Of a DNA stretch of 64,000 nucleotides, positions 61,382 through 64,000 are shown piece by piece (position 1 is the stretch's first letter; every line of letters begins with the position of its first letter). The position numbers were made by a program, and so were the translations under genes. Source of the DNA: Nocardia sp. NBC_00403 (GTDB lineage: Bacteria > Actinomycetota > Actinomycetes > Mycobacteriales > Mycobacteriaceae); NCBI RefSeq assembly GCF_036046055.1, contig NZ_CP107939.1:3906001-3970000 (forward strand), given 5' to 3'. A model generated the notes under the pieces. The model did not search any database. It was not told the origin of the DNA and was given only the letters and a program-made list of their open reading frames with translations.

Positions 61382-61759
61382 CTCTTACGTGTCCGTAGTG
61401 AGTGGCACATCGTCGTGGCGACCCGCCGTGCACGCACACCATGGTGTGCCACTCGCGCGCATACCCGGCCGATCGGCCGGGTATGCGCGGTCGGCTCAGT
61501 CGAAGGGATATCGGCCGCCGCCGGGGCTGCCCTGGCCCGGCGGCCGGCGGTGCCGGAAGTGATCAGGTCATCGATGAGCTCGACGATGGCTCGGCCTATG
61601 TCCAGCACGCCGTTGTTGGTCCGCGCCGCTTCCCACCCGGTGCGATCGTCGTGCTGCGGCGACGGTGTGCAATCTGGCAGGCTCGACTCGTCGCACACAG
61701 CTCGCGCAACGCGGAATGTCTATATCCGCCGGAAGCGGGCCCGACTCGACCCCGGTTGT
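61382..61759. other. Long gap between argR and argG, with inverted repeats
   Basis: No gene is supported. AGTGGCACA (from 61400) is repeated inverted as TGTGCCACT at 61445-61453, and a 34-bp perfect palindrome follows. A reverse frame around 61560-61698 (NNGVLDIGRAIVELIDDLIT) has good GC3 but no stop before it runs antisense through argR, so I treat it as a shadow. Confidence 0.5.
61456..61489. terminator. 34-bp perfect palindrome after argR
   Basis: The dyad is centred on GATC (61471-61474); each 17-base arm starts CGCGCATACCCGGCC. As RNA it gives a 15-bp stem with a 4-nt loop, 75 bp after the argR stop. Likely terminator of the first arg operon, though a protein-binding role is possible. 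Confidence 0.6.
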
Positions 61760-61789
61760 GAATGGGCTTGCATAGTCGTGCATAATCAT
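61760..61789 (+). promoter_or_regulatory. ARG box/promoter of argG
   Basis: Identical to the argC site at 55353-55382 except one base: GAATGGGCTTGCATAGTC then GTGCATAATCAT. The two half-sites are GCATAGTC and GCATAATC. Transcription from here would leave a leader of about 105 nt before argG. Confidence 0.8.
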
Positions 61790-61897
61790 TTGTAGAACGG
61801 TGCAGACCGCCGGGACGTAGGCCCGGCCCCCGAATACGCGCCTGCCGAAGCGGGCACAAGACCACAGACAAGCACGAAATCCGAGGAGCACATAGAC

Positions 61898-64000
<2,103 letters not shown>

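Noticed and set aside
61503..61698. Reverse ORF in the argR–argG gap
   Set aside because: Good codon bias but no stop until antisense argR and no recognisable family.

Overview
The window looks like chromosome from a high-GC mycolic-acid actinomycete, most probably Nocardia or a close relative. Evidence seen: strongly GC-biased third codon positions, GTG/TTG starts, WXG100 (type VII secretion) proteins, a histidine kinase/Roadblock/DUF742/GTPase conservon, deazaflavin-type oxidoreductase remains, and the actinobacterial order rplT–trmH–pheS–pheT–argCJBDFRGH. No rRNA, tRNA or CRISPR array was seen. The genus is inferred.

1–15.6 kb is a decayed accessory island. It holds a large SF1 helicase, the scar of a toxin–antitoxin pair, a 5'-truncated DUF2326 (ABC-three-component) gene, a WXG100 pair with a colicin-E3-like ribonuclease toxin and adjacent immunity gene, the stump of a second toxin of the same family with its presumed orphan immunity gene, two paralogous resolvase-like ORFs (one interrupted by a stop), an IS1380 remnant, an intact ISL3-family element with 8-bp target duplications, and a broken IS256 transposase. 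The island ends abruptly at a junction between a TetR stump and the last ~28 codons of rplT.

15.6–22.7 kb is the housekeeping block: a frameshifted trmH-type methyltransferase gene, a TetR/MFS efflux pair, then pheS and pheT. 22.9–35.3 kb carries an alpha/beta hydrolase, a DUF4436 membrane protein, two mycolata-type hypothetical genes, the conservon operon, VOC and PhnA-type proteins, and ppc.

35.3–43.4 kb is a divergent catabolic cluster: RidA, IclR regulator and sugar kinase on one side; type III PLP dehydratase, N-acyl-D-amino-acid deacylase, KDPG aldolase and GntP permease on the other. Together the enzymes can be read as a complete route from N-acetyl-D-glucosaminate through 2-keto-3-deoxygluconate to pyruvate and glyceraldehyde 3-phosphate (inference).

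43.4–55 kb is a run of regulator–enzyme units (TetR/FAD monooxygenase, WYL/epoxide hydrolase, WYL/PPOX flavoprotein, LysR/SDR, ECF sigma/YCII/DHFR-like, PEP mutase/ArsR-type). Several intergenic gaps contain clear dyad operators. From 55.4 kb to the end is the arginine pathway (argCJBDF, argR, argG, start of argH), with near-identical ARG-box promoters ahead of argC and argG.
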